This document shows, piece after piece, positions 1 to 9,809 of a stretch of DNA of 64,000 nucleotides. A program made the position numbers and the translations under genes. Position 1 is the stretch's first letter, and each line of letters begins with the position of its first letter. The notes below the pieces were generated by a model. That model searched no databases. It was not told where the DNA came from and saw nothing but the letters and a program-made list of their open reading frames with translations. The stretch is from Arsenophonus sp048493715 (GTDB lineage: Bacteria; Pseudomonadota; Gammaproteobacteria; Enterobacterales; Enterobacteriaceae). The stretch spans positions 16,994-80,993 of the forward strand of contig JBGDCZ010000007.1 in NCBI GenBank assembly GCA_048493715.1, written 5' to 3'.

Positions 1-421
1 TTAACACCCCTATAACCATCTTAGATGACCGTAACTTGATAGCCTAATTTTAGTACATCAAGTACGGTGAATTTTACACAATAGTCTGTTGCTAACCCTA
101 TAATAAATGGTTAATGTGATTTTTTTCAGCCAATGATCTAATTGGGTTTTATGTTGATGATCATTATCAAAAAAAGCACTATAACTATCGATTGTAGGAT
201 TGATACCTTTTTGAAAAATTGCCTGAATTGCTGACTGATTAAGAGCGGGATGAAACTCCATCCCTTTCTGATGTTGAACGCAATGCACTGGTCACCAAAT
301 TTGGCGTAAGCTTTAAGCTTACCTTCACTACCTATTTGGGTTCCTGAATTAATACTTCCAGGGCACCTCCGGTACAAAAATCATTTTGTAGATCAACCAG
401 TAATAATGCTGTATCAGTCAT
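1..421 (-). pseudogene. pncA: pncA remnant, nicotinamidase (cut by window edge)
   Basis: Relic of cytoplasmic nicotinamidase (nicotinamide to nicotinate, NAD salvage). The start at 421 reads MTDTALLLVDLQNDFCTGG, a typical PncA N-terminus, then meets a stop after about 30 codons. Later pieces lie in other frames: a segment with the SYSAFFDN motif near 100-290, and GLATDYCVKFTVLD near 55-110, followed by an in-frame stop around 30. Roughly 40 codons between the N-terminal strand and the DHCVQ-like segment are missing. The gene begins 11 bases after the ansA stop, so the two were one transcription unit, as in E. coli. The 3' end lies outside the window. It cannot encode a working enzyme as read. 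Confidence 0.85.
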
Positions 422-431
422 AATATTATCC

Positions 432-1454
432 TTAATAATTGTTACTATAACTTAGTTCACCGCGCAAATTTTTTTGCATCAAACTACGAATATCATTTGC
501 AGATAAAGACTGACTAAGTAAATAGTGAAGCTTGGTAAGTGCAGCCTCAAAAGTCATATCATAACCGCTAATAACCCCAACTTTTGCTAATGCGTGACCG
601 GTCGCATAACCATTCATATTAACCCGACCAGATAGGCATTGTGTCAAATTAACCACGATAATATCTTCTTGACAGGCCTTTTCAAGGCATTTTAATAATG
701 CAGATTGTGAAGGTGTGTTACCGATACCATAAGAACGAAGAATAAGTGCCTTGGTTGGTTGCAATAAAATATTTTTGATACTTTGTTGGCAAATACCCGG
801 ATAAATGGTAACAACACCAATCGGTTGCGGGATAATTTTGTGGGTGCGGAAATTACCATTATTGCTGGGTATAGGACAACTTCGTAAACAACGAATATGA
901 ATTCCAGCATCAATCAGTGGTGGACAATTTAGTGAAGTAAAGGCATCAAAACCATCAGCATGTGATTTGACGGTACGATTACCGCGAAATAATTTATTAT
1001 TGAAAAACAGCGTCACTTCATTGACGGGGTAGTTTGCCGCCAGATATAATGCATTAAGCAGATTGGTTTGTCCATCGGATCTTAATGCTTCCAACGGTAT
1101 TTGTGACCCTGTCATGATAATCGGTTTATTTAAGTTCTCAAACATAAATGAGAGTGCAGAGGCAGTAAATGCCATGGTATCGGTACCATGCAGAATAACA
1201 AAACCATCATAGTTGTCATAATTATCACGGATATCGTCAGCAATGCACTGCCAATCCTGCGGAGTTATATTAGCAGAGTCAATTAAAGGATAATGTTCTC
1301 GGATAGTGAAATGCGGCATTTCAGGCCGATGAAATTCCGGCATGCTGGTCAGCTGTTTTTGTAGGTGACCTGAAGCCGGCACATAGCCATGTGCAGAGGA
1401 TTGCATGCCAATTGTGCCGCCTGTGTAAACGACGTAGATGGATTTTTTTTCCAT
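432..1454 (-). CDS. ansA: L-asparaginase I, cytoplasmic
   Basis: Hydrolyses L-asparagine to aspartate and ammonia in the cytoplasm. At 340 residues it matches the E. coli type I enzyme (338) over its full length. The first catalytic threonine is in YTGGTIG (Thr14), the HGTDTM motif supplies Thr91 and Asp92, and Lys163 is in the GNRTVKSHADGFD stretch. No signal peptide is present, which separates it from the periplasmic AnsB. It lies between sppA and pncA in the order sppA-ansA-pncA known from E. coli; its partner pncA is broken while ansA is open and complete. Confidence 0.96.
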   Translation of the reverse strand: MEKKSIYVVYTGGTIGMQSSAHGYVPASGHLQKQLTSMPEFHRPEMPHFTIREHYPLIDSANITPQDWQCIADDIRDNYDNYDGFVILHGTDTMAFTASALSFMFENLNKPIIMTGSQIPLEALRSDGQTNLLNALYLAANYPVNEVTLFFNNKLFRGNRTVKSHADGFDAFTSLNCPPLIDAGIHIRCLRSCPIPSNNGNFRTHKIIPQPIGVVTIYPGICQQSIKNILLQPTKALILRSYGIGNTPSQSALLKCLEKACQEDIIVVNLTQCLSGRVNMNGYATGHALAKVGVISGYDMTFEAALTKLHYLLSQSLSANDIRSLMQKNLRGELSYSNNY

Positions 1455-1556
1455 TCTGTTTACCTAGTAATATCAATAAGTAGAAATAGATAAATTTAAA
1501 GAATTATAAAGCAGTCAGCTAATAAAAGTAGTGGCAAGTTAAATATATTAATATCA

Positions 1557-1583
1557 AATAAAGCGCCCATCTGCAGAGCGCTT
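1557..1583 (-). terminator. probable sppA terminator
   Basis: On the minus strand the six-base arms AAGCGC and GCGCTT enclose an 11-base loop and are followed by a T-rich run (TATTT). It lies 30-57 bases after the sppA stop and before ansA. The stem is short, so strength is uncertain. Confidence 0.5.
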
Positions 1584-1613
1584 GAATGGTAGTAAAATAT
1601 TACACCTGGTTTA

Positions 1614-3494
1614 TTAATAGACATCCGCACAATTTAAACAATATGCGTAGCGATTTTGTGAATCATTCATATGGCGGTAAAATTTAATTTGCTGCTGAAG
1701 ATCATTGGCCGCTTTTTGCGGAAGTAATAGTTGTAGTGTGTCGGACATTATCGCTTGAGCACTGGAAGTTAATTCAAGTATTAATTGATCGATGAAAGAA
1801 CGGTCAGGCTGCATCCAGTCAAGTATAGGTGCTTTAATTTTAGCTAATTCAGCCGCTTTATTAATTGCATCGTCAAAATCTCCCAGTTTATCAACCAGAC
1901 CATTTTGAAGCGCGTCTGAACCGACCCATAGCCGGCCTTGTGCGATTTTGTCTATCTCTTCCGGTGTCTTATGACGCGCCTGAGCAACATGTTTTAGGAA
2001 GGTATGATAACCATTTTCAATAGTGATTTGCATCATGTCAGAAAATTGTTTATTGATCCCTTTTGTGACTGAGACATCCGCTAATGGTGTGGTTGAGACC
2101 CCATCAGTATAGACACCGATGGTATCTAAGCTTTTTTCGAAGGTATTTATCACGCCGAAAATACCAATTGAGCCTGTCAGAGTGCTGGGGCTAGCAATAA
2201 TATAATTAGCCGGGGTTGAAATCCAATAACCTCCTGATGCCGCCGTTCCTCCCATGGAGACAACAATCGGTTTATTGGCATCACGTGCCGCAACTAATTC
2301 ATTACGGATCGCTTCTGAGGCGGTAACGCTACCACCAGGACTATTAACGCGTAAGACAATTGCTTTGATATCTGGATTAAGCCTTGCTTTACGTATTTGC
2401 GCCACTGTGGTCTCACTACCAACCATACCGGGTTCTTGTGGTCCTTCAATGATGGTGCCCTGAGTAATGATCACCGCAATATTACCAGGCTGATCAGCCG
2501 ATTGTTTGAGTAACATCTGTTGATTTTGTTTTGGCTGTTTATTGGCATAATCATAGATACTGATGTAATTGAAATGCTGATCTTTATCATTCCAGCCAAA
2601 TTTTTTACTTAACTCTTTCTCCATAACTGCGTCGGTAAAAATATGATCAATAAGCTTTTGTTTTACCGCATATTGCGCACTATCACCATTGATACTTTTC
2701 ATCTCTTCAATCAATTTATCGGCACCAGGAAAGATATTTTCTGGCGTTGTTTGTCGGTTTTGAGCAATTGTTGCTAAATAGTGCTGCCAGAGTGAACCGA
2801 GCCAAACTTTATCTACTGCCCGTGCTTCAGGTGACATATCGTCACGAATAAATGGCTCTATAGCTGATTTATAAGTGCCAATGCGGAAAATATGGCTATT
2901 AACTTTAAGTTTATCGAGCAGCGTTTTATAATAGAGTTTATTGGTTGAAAAACCGTAAATTCTAATATTACCTTGTTGTGACATATAAATATTATTGGCA
3001 AAGCTAGCCAGATAATATTGTGATTGGTTATAACCATTACCCATTGCGTAAATGGGTTTACCCGCCTGTTTAAACTCGGTCAACGCCTTACCAATATATT
3101 GTAAGGACGGCTGATCTGAACCAATCAGATTATCCAGTTGCAAAACGATACCAGTAATTTTGTCATCATAAGTTGCCAGGCGAATAATGTTTACAATGTC
3201 AAATAATGAGTTTTCCTGCATACGTTTGCTTGATGAGCCTAATAATTCGCGACTCATTTTGCCAAGCGGATTAAGGATAGAGACTTGATCAACAATCATA
3301 CCTTGTAGATCAACAAGTAGAGCACCATGATGTTGACTGGTAGATTTTTTTTCATTTTTATAGGCAAAGTAACTACTTGCTGCAATAAAGATCAAAAACA
3401 GGCAGATAAAACTGGTAACAAATCGTCTGATAAAATTAAGTAATCGCCAACTAAGCTTAAAAAAGGTGGCAATTAAATTCCATGGGTTTCGCAT
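1614..3494 (-). CDS. sppA: Protease IV, signal peptide peptidase A
   Basis: Membrane-anchored serine protease that degrades cleaved signal peptides. I start it at 3494, not at the longer open frame to 3539, because a GGAG ribosome site lies five bases upstream and MRNPWNLIATFF aligns with the E. coli N-terminus. That gives 626 residues against 618. A single membrane segment spans about residues 25-45. The catalytic pair of the family is present: Lys209 in GTYKSAIEPF and Ser420 in TAASGGYWIS (numbered from this start). The two tandem S49 domains, each with its own repeat, are both kept. It is transcribed toward ansA. Confidence 0.95.
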   Translation of the reverse strand: MRNPWNLIATFFKLSWRLLNFIRRFVTSFICLFLIFIAASSYFAYKNEKKSTSQHHGALLVDLQGMIVDQVSILNPLGKMSRELLGSSSKRMQENSLFDIVNIIRLATYDDKITGIVLQLDNLIGSDQPSLQYIGKALTEFKQAGKPIYAMGNGYNQSQYYLASFANNIYMSQQGNIRIYGFSTNKLYYKTLLDKLKVNSHIFRIGTYKSAIEPFIRDDMSPEARAVDKVWLGSLWQHYLATIAQNRQTTPENIFPGADKLIEEMKSINGDSAQYAVKQKLIDHIFTDAVMEKELSKKFGWNDKDQHFNYISIYDYANKQPKQNQQMLLKQSADQPGNIAVIITQGTIIEGPQEPGMVGSETTVAQIRKARLNPDIKAIVLRVNSPGGSVTASEAIRNELVAARDANKPIVVSMGGTAASGGYWISTPANYIIASPSTLTGSIGIFGVINTFEKSLDTIGVYTDGVSTTPLADVSVTKGINKQFSDMMQITIENGYHTFLKHVAQARHKTPEEIDKIAQGRLWVGSDALQNGLVDKLGDFDDAINKAAELAKIKAPILDWMQPDRSFIDQLILELTSSAQAIMSDTLQLLLPQKAANDLQQQIKFYRHMNDSQNRYAYCLNCADVY

Positions 3495-3745
3495 GTGATC
3501 TCCAATTGTATGATATAACATATTTATCTCAAAAGGCATTAAGATAATTGTCAGCCATAAGTCATAGAATAATTAAAATATTATTTTATTTCTATTCAAG
3601 CTGATTGAAAATGTTACCTTACTATACTAACATTGATGATAATATTCTATTTTTGAGAAACCTAATTTATAAAATAGTTATTTTTTAGGCTATTGGTTGC
3701 TATTTAATTAATGGCAATGCTCATTAATTTTAATCAGGAGAAATA

Positions 3746-4296
3746 ATAGATGCTTTAACACTATTATTGACCCATCGTTCCATGAGCCATCTAACAACAC
3801 CAGTACCAGAAGGTCAATCATTGGATAATATTTTTTGGCCGGAATGTGAGTTCCTGATCATAGCGCGTTGCGTCCCTGGTATTTTGTCGTGATCCAAAAT
3901 GAAGGGCTCGATAAATTTGGCAGGTTACTTGAAAAAGCAGCAATTAAAGCCAATTTGGGAAAAGATGTTGAACAAAAAGCCTGAAAAACCCCTTTACGAA
4001 CGCCTTTAATTATTGCTGTAATTGCCAAAGTTGTTGTCGATACGAAAATTCCTGCCTGGGAACAAATTGTTACTGCTGGTTGTTGTGTCCACACTATGCA
4101 GATGGCAGCCGTTGCCCAAGGGTTTGGGGGCATTTGGCGTACCAGTTGTTGGACGACAGATCTGGTTGTGAGATCAGGTTTAGCTTGCCAAGAACATGAT
4201 AAAATTGTTGGCTTTCTCTATTTAGGAACCCCGAAATTCAACTTTTCAAAGAAAAGCTCTTTACCCGATATGAAGGATTTTGTAACTTATTATTAA
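3746..4296 (+). pseudogene. ydjA: ydjA remnant, nitroreductase-family protein
   Basis: Decayed member of the FMN nitroreductase family. An AGGAG ribosome site (3736-3740) is followed by DALTLLLTHRS, the usual ydjA N-terminus, but the codon in the start position is ATA (3746-3748) instead of ATG. Downstream there are at least one frameshift (after about residue 40) and a TGA inside KA*KTPLRTPLII near 3982. The last third (4096-4296) is still open and very close to E. coli YdjA (MQMAAVAQGFGGIWR, DKIVGFLYLGTP). It sits between sppA and selD, as in E. coli. Confidence 0.88.
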
Positions 4297-4305
4297 AGGG
4301 AAAAT

Positions 4306-5338
4306 ATGCCATCCGAAATCAAATTAACTCAATTCAGTCACTGAGCAGTTTGTGGTTGTAAAATCGCGCCAAATATATTAGAGACCATGTTATCAAGCGA
4401 ACGTAAAAAATTTAATGATCCTCATTTGCTAGTTGGTAATGAAACCAATGATGATGCTGCCGTTTACGATCTTGGTAATGGCATAGGTATTATCAATACA
4501 ACCGATTTTTTATGCCAATAGTCGATGATCCTGTTGATTTTAGTCGTATTGTTGCCACTAATGCGATTAGTGATATTTTATGTGATGGGTGGCAAACTCA
4601 TATGGTGATTGCTATTTTAAGATGGCCAATTAAAAAATTCCACCTACTATCACACAGCAAGTAATTGAAGGTGGACGCATGGTTTTCCAGGATGCGGGTA
4701 TCACTGGCTGGTGGTCATTCGATTGATGCGCCAGAGCCAATATTTGGTCTGGCTGTGACAGGTGTTATTAATACGGCTAAAGTAAAACAGAATAGTACTG
4801 CTTTAGCCGGTAGCCAATTATTTTTGGCTAAACCTTTAGGAATTGGTATCCACACAACAACAGAAAAATTATTATTACCTGAACATCATGGACTAGCCAT
4901 TCAGATTATGTGTCAGTTAAATAAATTAGGCATGGAGTTAGCTAATATTGCAGGCGTCACTGCGATGACGGATGTGACGGGTTTTGTCTGTTAGGCCATT
5001 TAACCTGAAATTTGTAGCACAGCTGATTTACAAGCGACAGTGGCTTTTTCGCAAATAGCGAAATTACCACATATTGAAAGTTATATTGCGCAAGGGTGTG
5101 TACCGGGTGGAACTCAGCGTAATTTTGCTAGTTACGGCCATTTTTTAGGTCAGATAACAGCGTTACAACGTGATGTTTTATGTGATCCGCAAACATCAGG
5201 GGGATTATTGATGGCGGTTTTGCCACCAGCGGTTGCTGAAGTTAAACAAATTGCTCGGCAATATCACTTAACTCTTGTGTAATTGGACAATTAGAGAAAC
5301 CAAAATCTGGTAGAGCGATGATTGAGGTGGTTGAATAA
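4306..5338 (+). pseudogene. selD: selD remnant, selenophosphate synthetase
   Basis: Decayed gene for selenide, water dikinase, which makes selenophosphate for selenocysteine and selenouridine. The start MPSEIKLTQFSH is normal, then an in-frame TGA replaces the glycine codon three positions before the catalytic cysteine of the AVCGCK motif. Further breaks: a stop or frameshift after NTTDFLC near 4519, loss of part of the SDIFAMGGKP region, frame changes near 4680 and 4990, and another near 5278, after which the C-terminal SGRAMIEVVE is in a new frame. Segments such as GGHSIDAPEPIFGLAVTG and LLCDPQTSGGLL-like sequence leave no doubt about identity. It ends three bases before topB. Confidence 0.92.
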
Positions 5339-5341
5339 CCT

Positions 5342-7288
5342 ATGTGCCGGCTATTTATTGCAGAAAAGCCCAGTTTAGCACGTGCTATTGCTGATGTTTT
5401 ACCAAAGCCACATAAACGAGAAGATGGCTTTATTGTTTGTGGTGATTCTCAATATGTGACTTGGTGTATTGGTCATCTTTTAGAGCAGGCTGAACCGGAA
5501 GCTTATGATCCTCGTTTTGCGCGTTGGACATTAACTGATTTACCCATTATTCCTGAAAAATGGCAATTAAAACCCCGGGCGGCAGTTATTAAACAACTAA
5601 ATACTATCAAAGCGTTATTAGCTCAGGCTGATGAGATTGTCCATGCTGGTGATCCTGATCGAGAGGGGCAATTGCTGGTAGATGAAGTATTAGATTTTTT
5701 AGACTTACCTGATGATAAAAAGCAGTCTGTTCAGCGTTGCTTAATTAGTGATCTTAATCCACAAGCGGTACTTAAGGCCATCGAGCGATTAAGAAGTAAT
5801 CGAGATTTTATTCCACTTTGTGTATCCGCTTTGGCAAGAGCCAGAGCTGATTGGTTGTATGGCATAAATATGACACGGGCTTATACTTTGCTTGGTCAGC
5901 GAGGTGGTTATCAAGGAGTGTTATCCGTTGGCCGAGTTCAAACACCGGTATTGGGCTTAGTTGTCAGAAGAGATGAAGATATTGAACATTTTGTTGCCAA
6001 AGATTTTTTTGAAGTAAAAGCACATATTATTACCCCAAATGAAGAACGCTTCACCGCTATCTGGCAACTAAGCGAAGCCTGTATTGATTTTCAGGATGAA
6101 GAAGGACGTTTAATTCATCGACCTTTGGCAGAGCATGTGGCAGCACGAATTACTGCTCAACCCGCGGTAGTGATTGCATATCAAAATAAGCAAGAATCGG
6201 AAACTGCCCCTTTGCCTTATTCATTATCGGCTTTACAAATTGAAGCGGCCAGAAAATATGGCTTAAATGCCAAAGAAGTTCTTGATATTTGTCAACAATT
6301 ATATGAGAAACATAAGCTTATTACTTATCCTCGTTCTGATAGCCGTTACTTATCGCGAGAGAATTTCGCTGGACGACATGGGGTATTAAAAGCTATTTCT
6401 GTGCATCAGCCAGGGCTAACAAAATTTGAATTGGTTGAATTAGATAAACAGAATCGTTGTTGGGATGATAAAAAAGTTGATGCACATCACGCGATTATCC
6501 CGACCGCTAAAACAATGGCAACGCAACTGAGTCAAAATGAAAGCAAAATTTATGAATTGATTGCTTGTCAATATATTATTCAGTTTATGTCGAGCGCCAA
6601 ATTTCATAAACGGGTTATTGAGCTTGAGATCGCCGGAGGAAAATTTATAGCCAGAGCTCGCTTTTTGGTTGAACCTGGCTGGCGAGCGGTTTTGAGTACT
6701 AAGGAACGAGATGCTGATAATGATAGCATGCTACTGCCGGTAGTGAAGGAAAAAGATGAACTGTTTTGTCAGCGGGGAGAAATAATCGAAAAGCAAACTC
6801 AGCCACCAACACCTTTTACTGATGCAACTTTGTTGTCGGCAATGACAGGTATTGCCCGTTTTGTGCAAGATAAAACGCTAAAAAAGGTATTACGGGCAAC
6901 AGATGGTTTAGGTACAGAAGCCACTCGAGCGGGGATTATCGATTTATTATTTAAACGAAAATTTTTAGTTAAAAAAGGCCGTTACATCCATGTGGCACCA
7001 GCAGGAAAAGCCTTATTTCAGGTTTTACCTGAAGTGGTAGTATTACCTGATATGACTGCCCATTGGGAGTCTAAATTAACTCAAATTAGTGAAAAACAGT
7101 ACTGTTATCAGGATTTTATGTTACCTCTGGTGGAGACACTAAAAATGTTAATTCAGCAAGCACAGCAAAAAACCGATTTAACCGTATTTCGCACTTTACC
7201 TGTCATCAAAGATAAAAGCGCGAAAAAGTTATCAGTAAAGAAGAAAAAGGGGAATCGAAAAATGATAGCAAATGATAACATAAGATAG
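5342..7288 (+). CDS. topB: DNA topoisomerase III
   Basis: Type IA topoisomerase that passes single strands and decatenates replication intermediates. At 648 residues it matches E. coli TopB (653) almost throughout. The N-terminal Toprim domain carries AEKPS and DPDREGQ (near residues 104-110), and the active-site tyrosine is Tyr329 in LITYPRSDSRY. The lysine-rich tail is shorter than in E. coli. The start codon lies three bases after the stop of decayed selD; a GAGGTGG site is 11 bases upstream, so initiation does not seem to need selD translation. The protein begins MCRLF where E. coli has MRLF. Its stop lies inside the terminator stem shared with xthA. Confidence 0.97.
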   Translation: MCRLFIAEKPSLARAIADVLPKPHKREDGFIVCGDSQYVTWCIGHLLEQAEPEAYDPRFARWTLTDLPIIPEKWQLKPRAAVIKQLNTIKALLAQADEIVHAGDPDREGQLLVDEVLDFLDLPDDKKQSVQRCLISDLNPQAVLKAIERLRSNRDFIPLCVSALARARADWLYGINMTRAYTLLGQRGGYQGVLSVGRVQTPVLGLVVRRDEDIEHFVAKDFFEVKAHIITPNEERFTAIWQLSEACIDFQDEEGRLIHRPLAEHVAARITAQPAVVIAYQNKQESETAPLPYSLSALQIEAARKYGLNAKEVLDICQQLYEKHKLITYPRSDSRYLSRENFAGRHGVLKAISVHQPGLTKFELVELDKQNRCWDDKKVDAHHAIIPTAKTMATQLSQNESKIYELIACQYIIQFMSSAKFHKRVIELEIAGGKFIARARFLVEPGWRAVLSTKERDADNDSMLLPVVKEKDELFCQRGEIIEKQTQPPTPFTDATLLSAMTGIARFVQDKTLKKVLRATDGLGTEATRAGIIDLLFKRKFLVKKGRYIHVAPAGKALFQVLPEVVVLPDMTAHWESKLTQISEKQYCYQDFMLPLVETLKMLIQQAQQKTDLTVFRTLPVIKDKSAKKLSVKKKKGNRKMIANDNIR

Positions 7289-7300
7289 TGTTATCATTTG
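7269..7300. terminator. bidirectional terminator between topB and xthA
   Basis: A perfect 12-base inverted repeat (7269-7280 and 7289-7300) with an 8-base loop lies between the convergent topB and xthA genes, followed by ATTTTGA on the plus strand. The topB stop codon (7286-7288) is the end of the loop. Few G-C pairs and short T runs limit predicted strength. Confidence 0.6.
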
Positions 7301-7308
7301 ATTTTGAC

Positions 7309-8118
7309 TCATTTTAACTCAAATTTTGCCCAAATAGGTGCATGATCTGAAGGTTTTGCCATACTTCTGATGTCATAGTCGATGCCTGTTTCACCACAGT
7401 AGGCAAATAATGAACTTGATGTTAAGATCAAATCGATTCGTAAACCGCGATTATCAACAAAACCCTTTGAACGATAATCAAACCAAGAGAATTGATCTGT
7501 AATTTCTGGATTTTGTTGACGATAAGTATCGACTAGTCCCCAAGATTTTAGTTTATCCATCCATTCGCGCTCTTCAGGTAAAAAAGAGCATTTACCGGCA
7601 CTTAACCAACGTTTTTTGTTAATTTCACCAATGCCGATGTCCTGATCTGTAGGACTAATATTCATATCTCCCATAATAATGACATGGGATTGTGGCGACA
7701 GGTTATTTTGCAGATAAATTTGCAAGTCTTGGTAAAATTTTGCTTTTGCAGCAAATTTTGTTGGATGATCACGACATTCACCTTGCGGGAAATAACCGTT
7801 TATTATGGTAATTATTCCTTTTTCGGTCTCAATATCTGCCATAATAATACGGCGTTGGGCAGCAGCATCGTCGCTAGGAAATCCTTTACGAATAGTGATT
7901 GGTTTTTTTTTGCAAAATAGTGCGACACCATAATGTGCTTTCTGCCCGTTATAGCAGATATGATAGCCTAACTGATTAACTTGTTCTAAAGGAAAAGCAC
8001 TATCATCAACTTTAGTCTCCTGTAAGCCAATGACATCAGGCTGGTGTTTTTCAACGATAGCTTCCAGTTGGTGGATGCGTGCTCTTAGGCTATTAATGTT
8101 AAATGAAACAAATTTCAT
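7309..8118 (-). CDS. xthA: Exodeoxyribonuclease III
   Basis: Main AP endonuclease and 3'-5' exonuclease of base-excision repair. The length of 269 residues equals the E. coli enzyme (268) within one. All expected catalytic residues are visible at the standard positions: Asn7, Glu34, Tyr109, Asp151, Asn153, Asp229, Asp258 and His259. It is convergent with topB, near which it also lies in E. coli, and divergent from the LysR gene downstream. Nothing suggests decay. Confidence 0.97.
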   Translation of the reverse strand: MKFVSFNINSLRARIHQLEAIVEKHQPDVIGLQETKVDDSAFPLEQVNQLGYHICYNGQKAHYGVALFCKKKPITIRKGFPSDDAAAQRRIIMADIETEKGIITIINGYFPQGECRDHPTKFAAKAKFYQDLQIYLQNNLSPQSHVIIMGDMNISPTDQDIGIGEINKKRWLSAGKCSFLPEEREWMDKLKSWGLVDTYRQQNPEITDQFSWFDYRSKGFVDNRGLRIDLILTSSSLFAYCGETGIDYDIRSMAKPSDHAPIWAKFELK

Positions 8119-8585
8119 TCTAATCGGTTACCTAAATGAATGTATGTTATCAAAACATTTTATCAGATTGAATATATAAATGTAACCCATTTCACTAAAC
8201 ATTTTCTTTTATTATTAAGAGGTTATCTATTAACATTTAAATTACTTGACCAAATGGTAATTATAAAATTCAAAAAAATATATATAATTTAAAAAATAAT
8301 TAATTCAATTCAACTTAATAGACTATAATTAAATTGCTCTATATGAGAAATTGTATTTTTGTCAGAAAAATAATAGATAGATGTAATGATATCGTTTGCT
8401 AAAAATCAAATATTGAAATTAATTAGAGAGGTTTAATATTTTTCTTTAAATTATTAGCCTAAGTGCTTTTATCTTAAAGAGCGGTTAGAAGGCATTCTTT
8501 TGAATTTCTGCGTCAACTGTATGTTATTAAATAGATTTTTAAATTATTTCTATTTGATATTTAAGATTGAAGTGGAGTAATCATT
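8119..8585. other. intergenic, divergent promoters of xthA and the LysR gene
   Basis: 467 bases, very A+T-rich, no open frame that resembles a gene. It must hold the promoters of the two divergent genes. A GGAG site at 8574-8577 serves the LysR start at 8586. Confidence 0.5.
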
Positions 8586-9449
8586 ATGTTTTTCTCAAGA
8601 AAGTTAGAAGCTTTTATGGCTGTTGTTGAACAAGGTTCATTATGTAAAGCAGCGAGAATACTGCACCGTACAGCTCCTCCTGTGGCAAAATCAATTAAGG
8701 ATTTTGAAGCCGTATTAGGTAAGACGTTGTTTAAAAGGGAAAAATCCGGCATGACTTTAACAAAGGAAGGGCAAGAGCTATATAATGATTTAAAAAATTT
8801 ATATTTGCAGGAAAAAGAAATAACTAAAAGATATGTTAGTAATGAATTTCGTAACGTGGTTAATATTTATTATGATTGGGGTAAAAATCATCACTTAATA
8901 AAACTTTATCAAACAGCAGGTATTAATAAAATACCAATAAACGTATTAAAATTTGATTATGATAGAGTAAATGAAATATCCGATTACGATGGCAATATTT
9001 TAATTTTAAGTTCAGAAAAAATTGTAAGTGAACGTTTTATTTTGTTAAAGAAATTACAAAAAGAAGCTATTGGTATTTGTTGTCGTAAACAACTTTATGA
9101 ACATTCTGAAAAGAATTTATTAAAATTATTGAATCAATTTCCTTGGTTATGTGATCCTGTTTTATATAAAAGTCAATTTATTAGGGATGTAGAATCAAAA
9201 GCTACGCTAGGGGCAAATAAAATCAATATCAGGTGGATGGAAAACAGTGGTTGTTGTGATGGATTAATTCAAAATGGTGATTACATTGGTTTAACAGACA
9301 AATTGCCGGAAAGCTGTCAATCAACACCTGATGTTATTTTTTTACCACTAGATGAGCTTAGCATGACAAACAGTTGTTATTTTTATAAATCTAAAGCACA
9401 CAGCAGTATTTTAAATCGGTTTATTGATGCGATTGAAAAAATAAATTAA
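8586..9449 (+). CDS. LysR-type transcriptional regulator, unassigned
   Basis: A DNA-binding regulator of the LysR family; I do not recognise the ortholog or its target. Residues 5-64 form the typical winged helix-turn-helix (KLEAFMAVVEQGSLCKAARIL, then APPVAKSIKDFEAVLGKTLFKRE). The remaining 220 residues correspond to the ligand-sensing domain but are lysine/asparagine-rich and poorly like well-known LysR proteins. Several cysteines occur, including GICCRK and SGCCDG pairs. At 287 residues it is of usual length and fully open, with a good GGAG site. It stands alone between xthA and purU, where the E. coli order is interrupted, so it may belong to an accessory set whose other genes are gone. 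Confidence 0.8.
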   Translation: MFFSRKLEAFMAVVEQGSLCKAARILHRTAPPVAKSIKDFEAVLGKTLFKREKSGMTLTKEGQELYNDLKNLYLQEKEITKRYVSNEFRNVVNIYYDWGKNHHLIKLYQTAGINKIPINVLKFDYDRVNEISDYDGNILILSSEKIVSERFILLKKLQKEAIGICCRKQLYEHSEKNLLKLLNQFPWLCDPVLYKSQFIRDVESKATLGANKINIRWMENSGCCDGLIQNGDYIGLTDKLPESCQSTPDVIFLPLDELSMTNSCYFYKSKAHSSILNRFIDAIEKIN

Positions 9450-9734
9450 ATCACAACCAAATAAAAATATTATTTTGACCAAGATTGTTGAACAGGTTAT
9501 ATAACATGATGCTAGTAAATTGAACGTGTGTTTCTTTTGACTGCTACGTGCCTCTAGCGGTTTGAAATTTAATCATTTGTAAGCAATATCATTCAATTTA
9601 TGATGGTGAAGTAAGACAAATAAAATAATGATGGCAGTTTTTATACATAATTAATTATTAATAATTATTTTTTATGAAAAATAATTAAATAAATTATTTT
9701 ATAAAAAATGAAATTTAATAAAATAATTATAATT
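9450..9734. other. A+T-rich spacer downstream of the LysR gene
   Basis: 285 bases between convergent LysR and purU genes, continuing into the hairpin at 9735-9778. The stretch at 9645-9735 is almost only A and T. No gene seen. Confidence 0.5.
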
Positions 9735-9778
9735 GTTTAAAGGTAATATTAGGTACATGTATAAAACTACCTTTAAAC
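9735..9778 (-). terminator. possible purU terminator hairpin
   Basis: An 11-base perfect inverted repeat (9735-9745, 9768-9778) with a 22-base loop lies 32 bases after the purU stop. On the minus strand it is followed by A/T-rich sequence with short T runs. The large loop makes intrinsic termination uncertain. Confidence 0.4.
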
Positions 9779-9809
9779 GAAATAAGTCAGGCTTTTTCTA
9801 AATCGGAAA

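Noticed and set aside
4340..4360. TGA near the SelD active site as a selenocysteine codon
   Set aside because: It replaces a glycine, not the catalytic cysteine, whose codon is still present; other frameshifts follow, and no SECIS-like requirement is met by a SelD that is itself broken.
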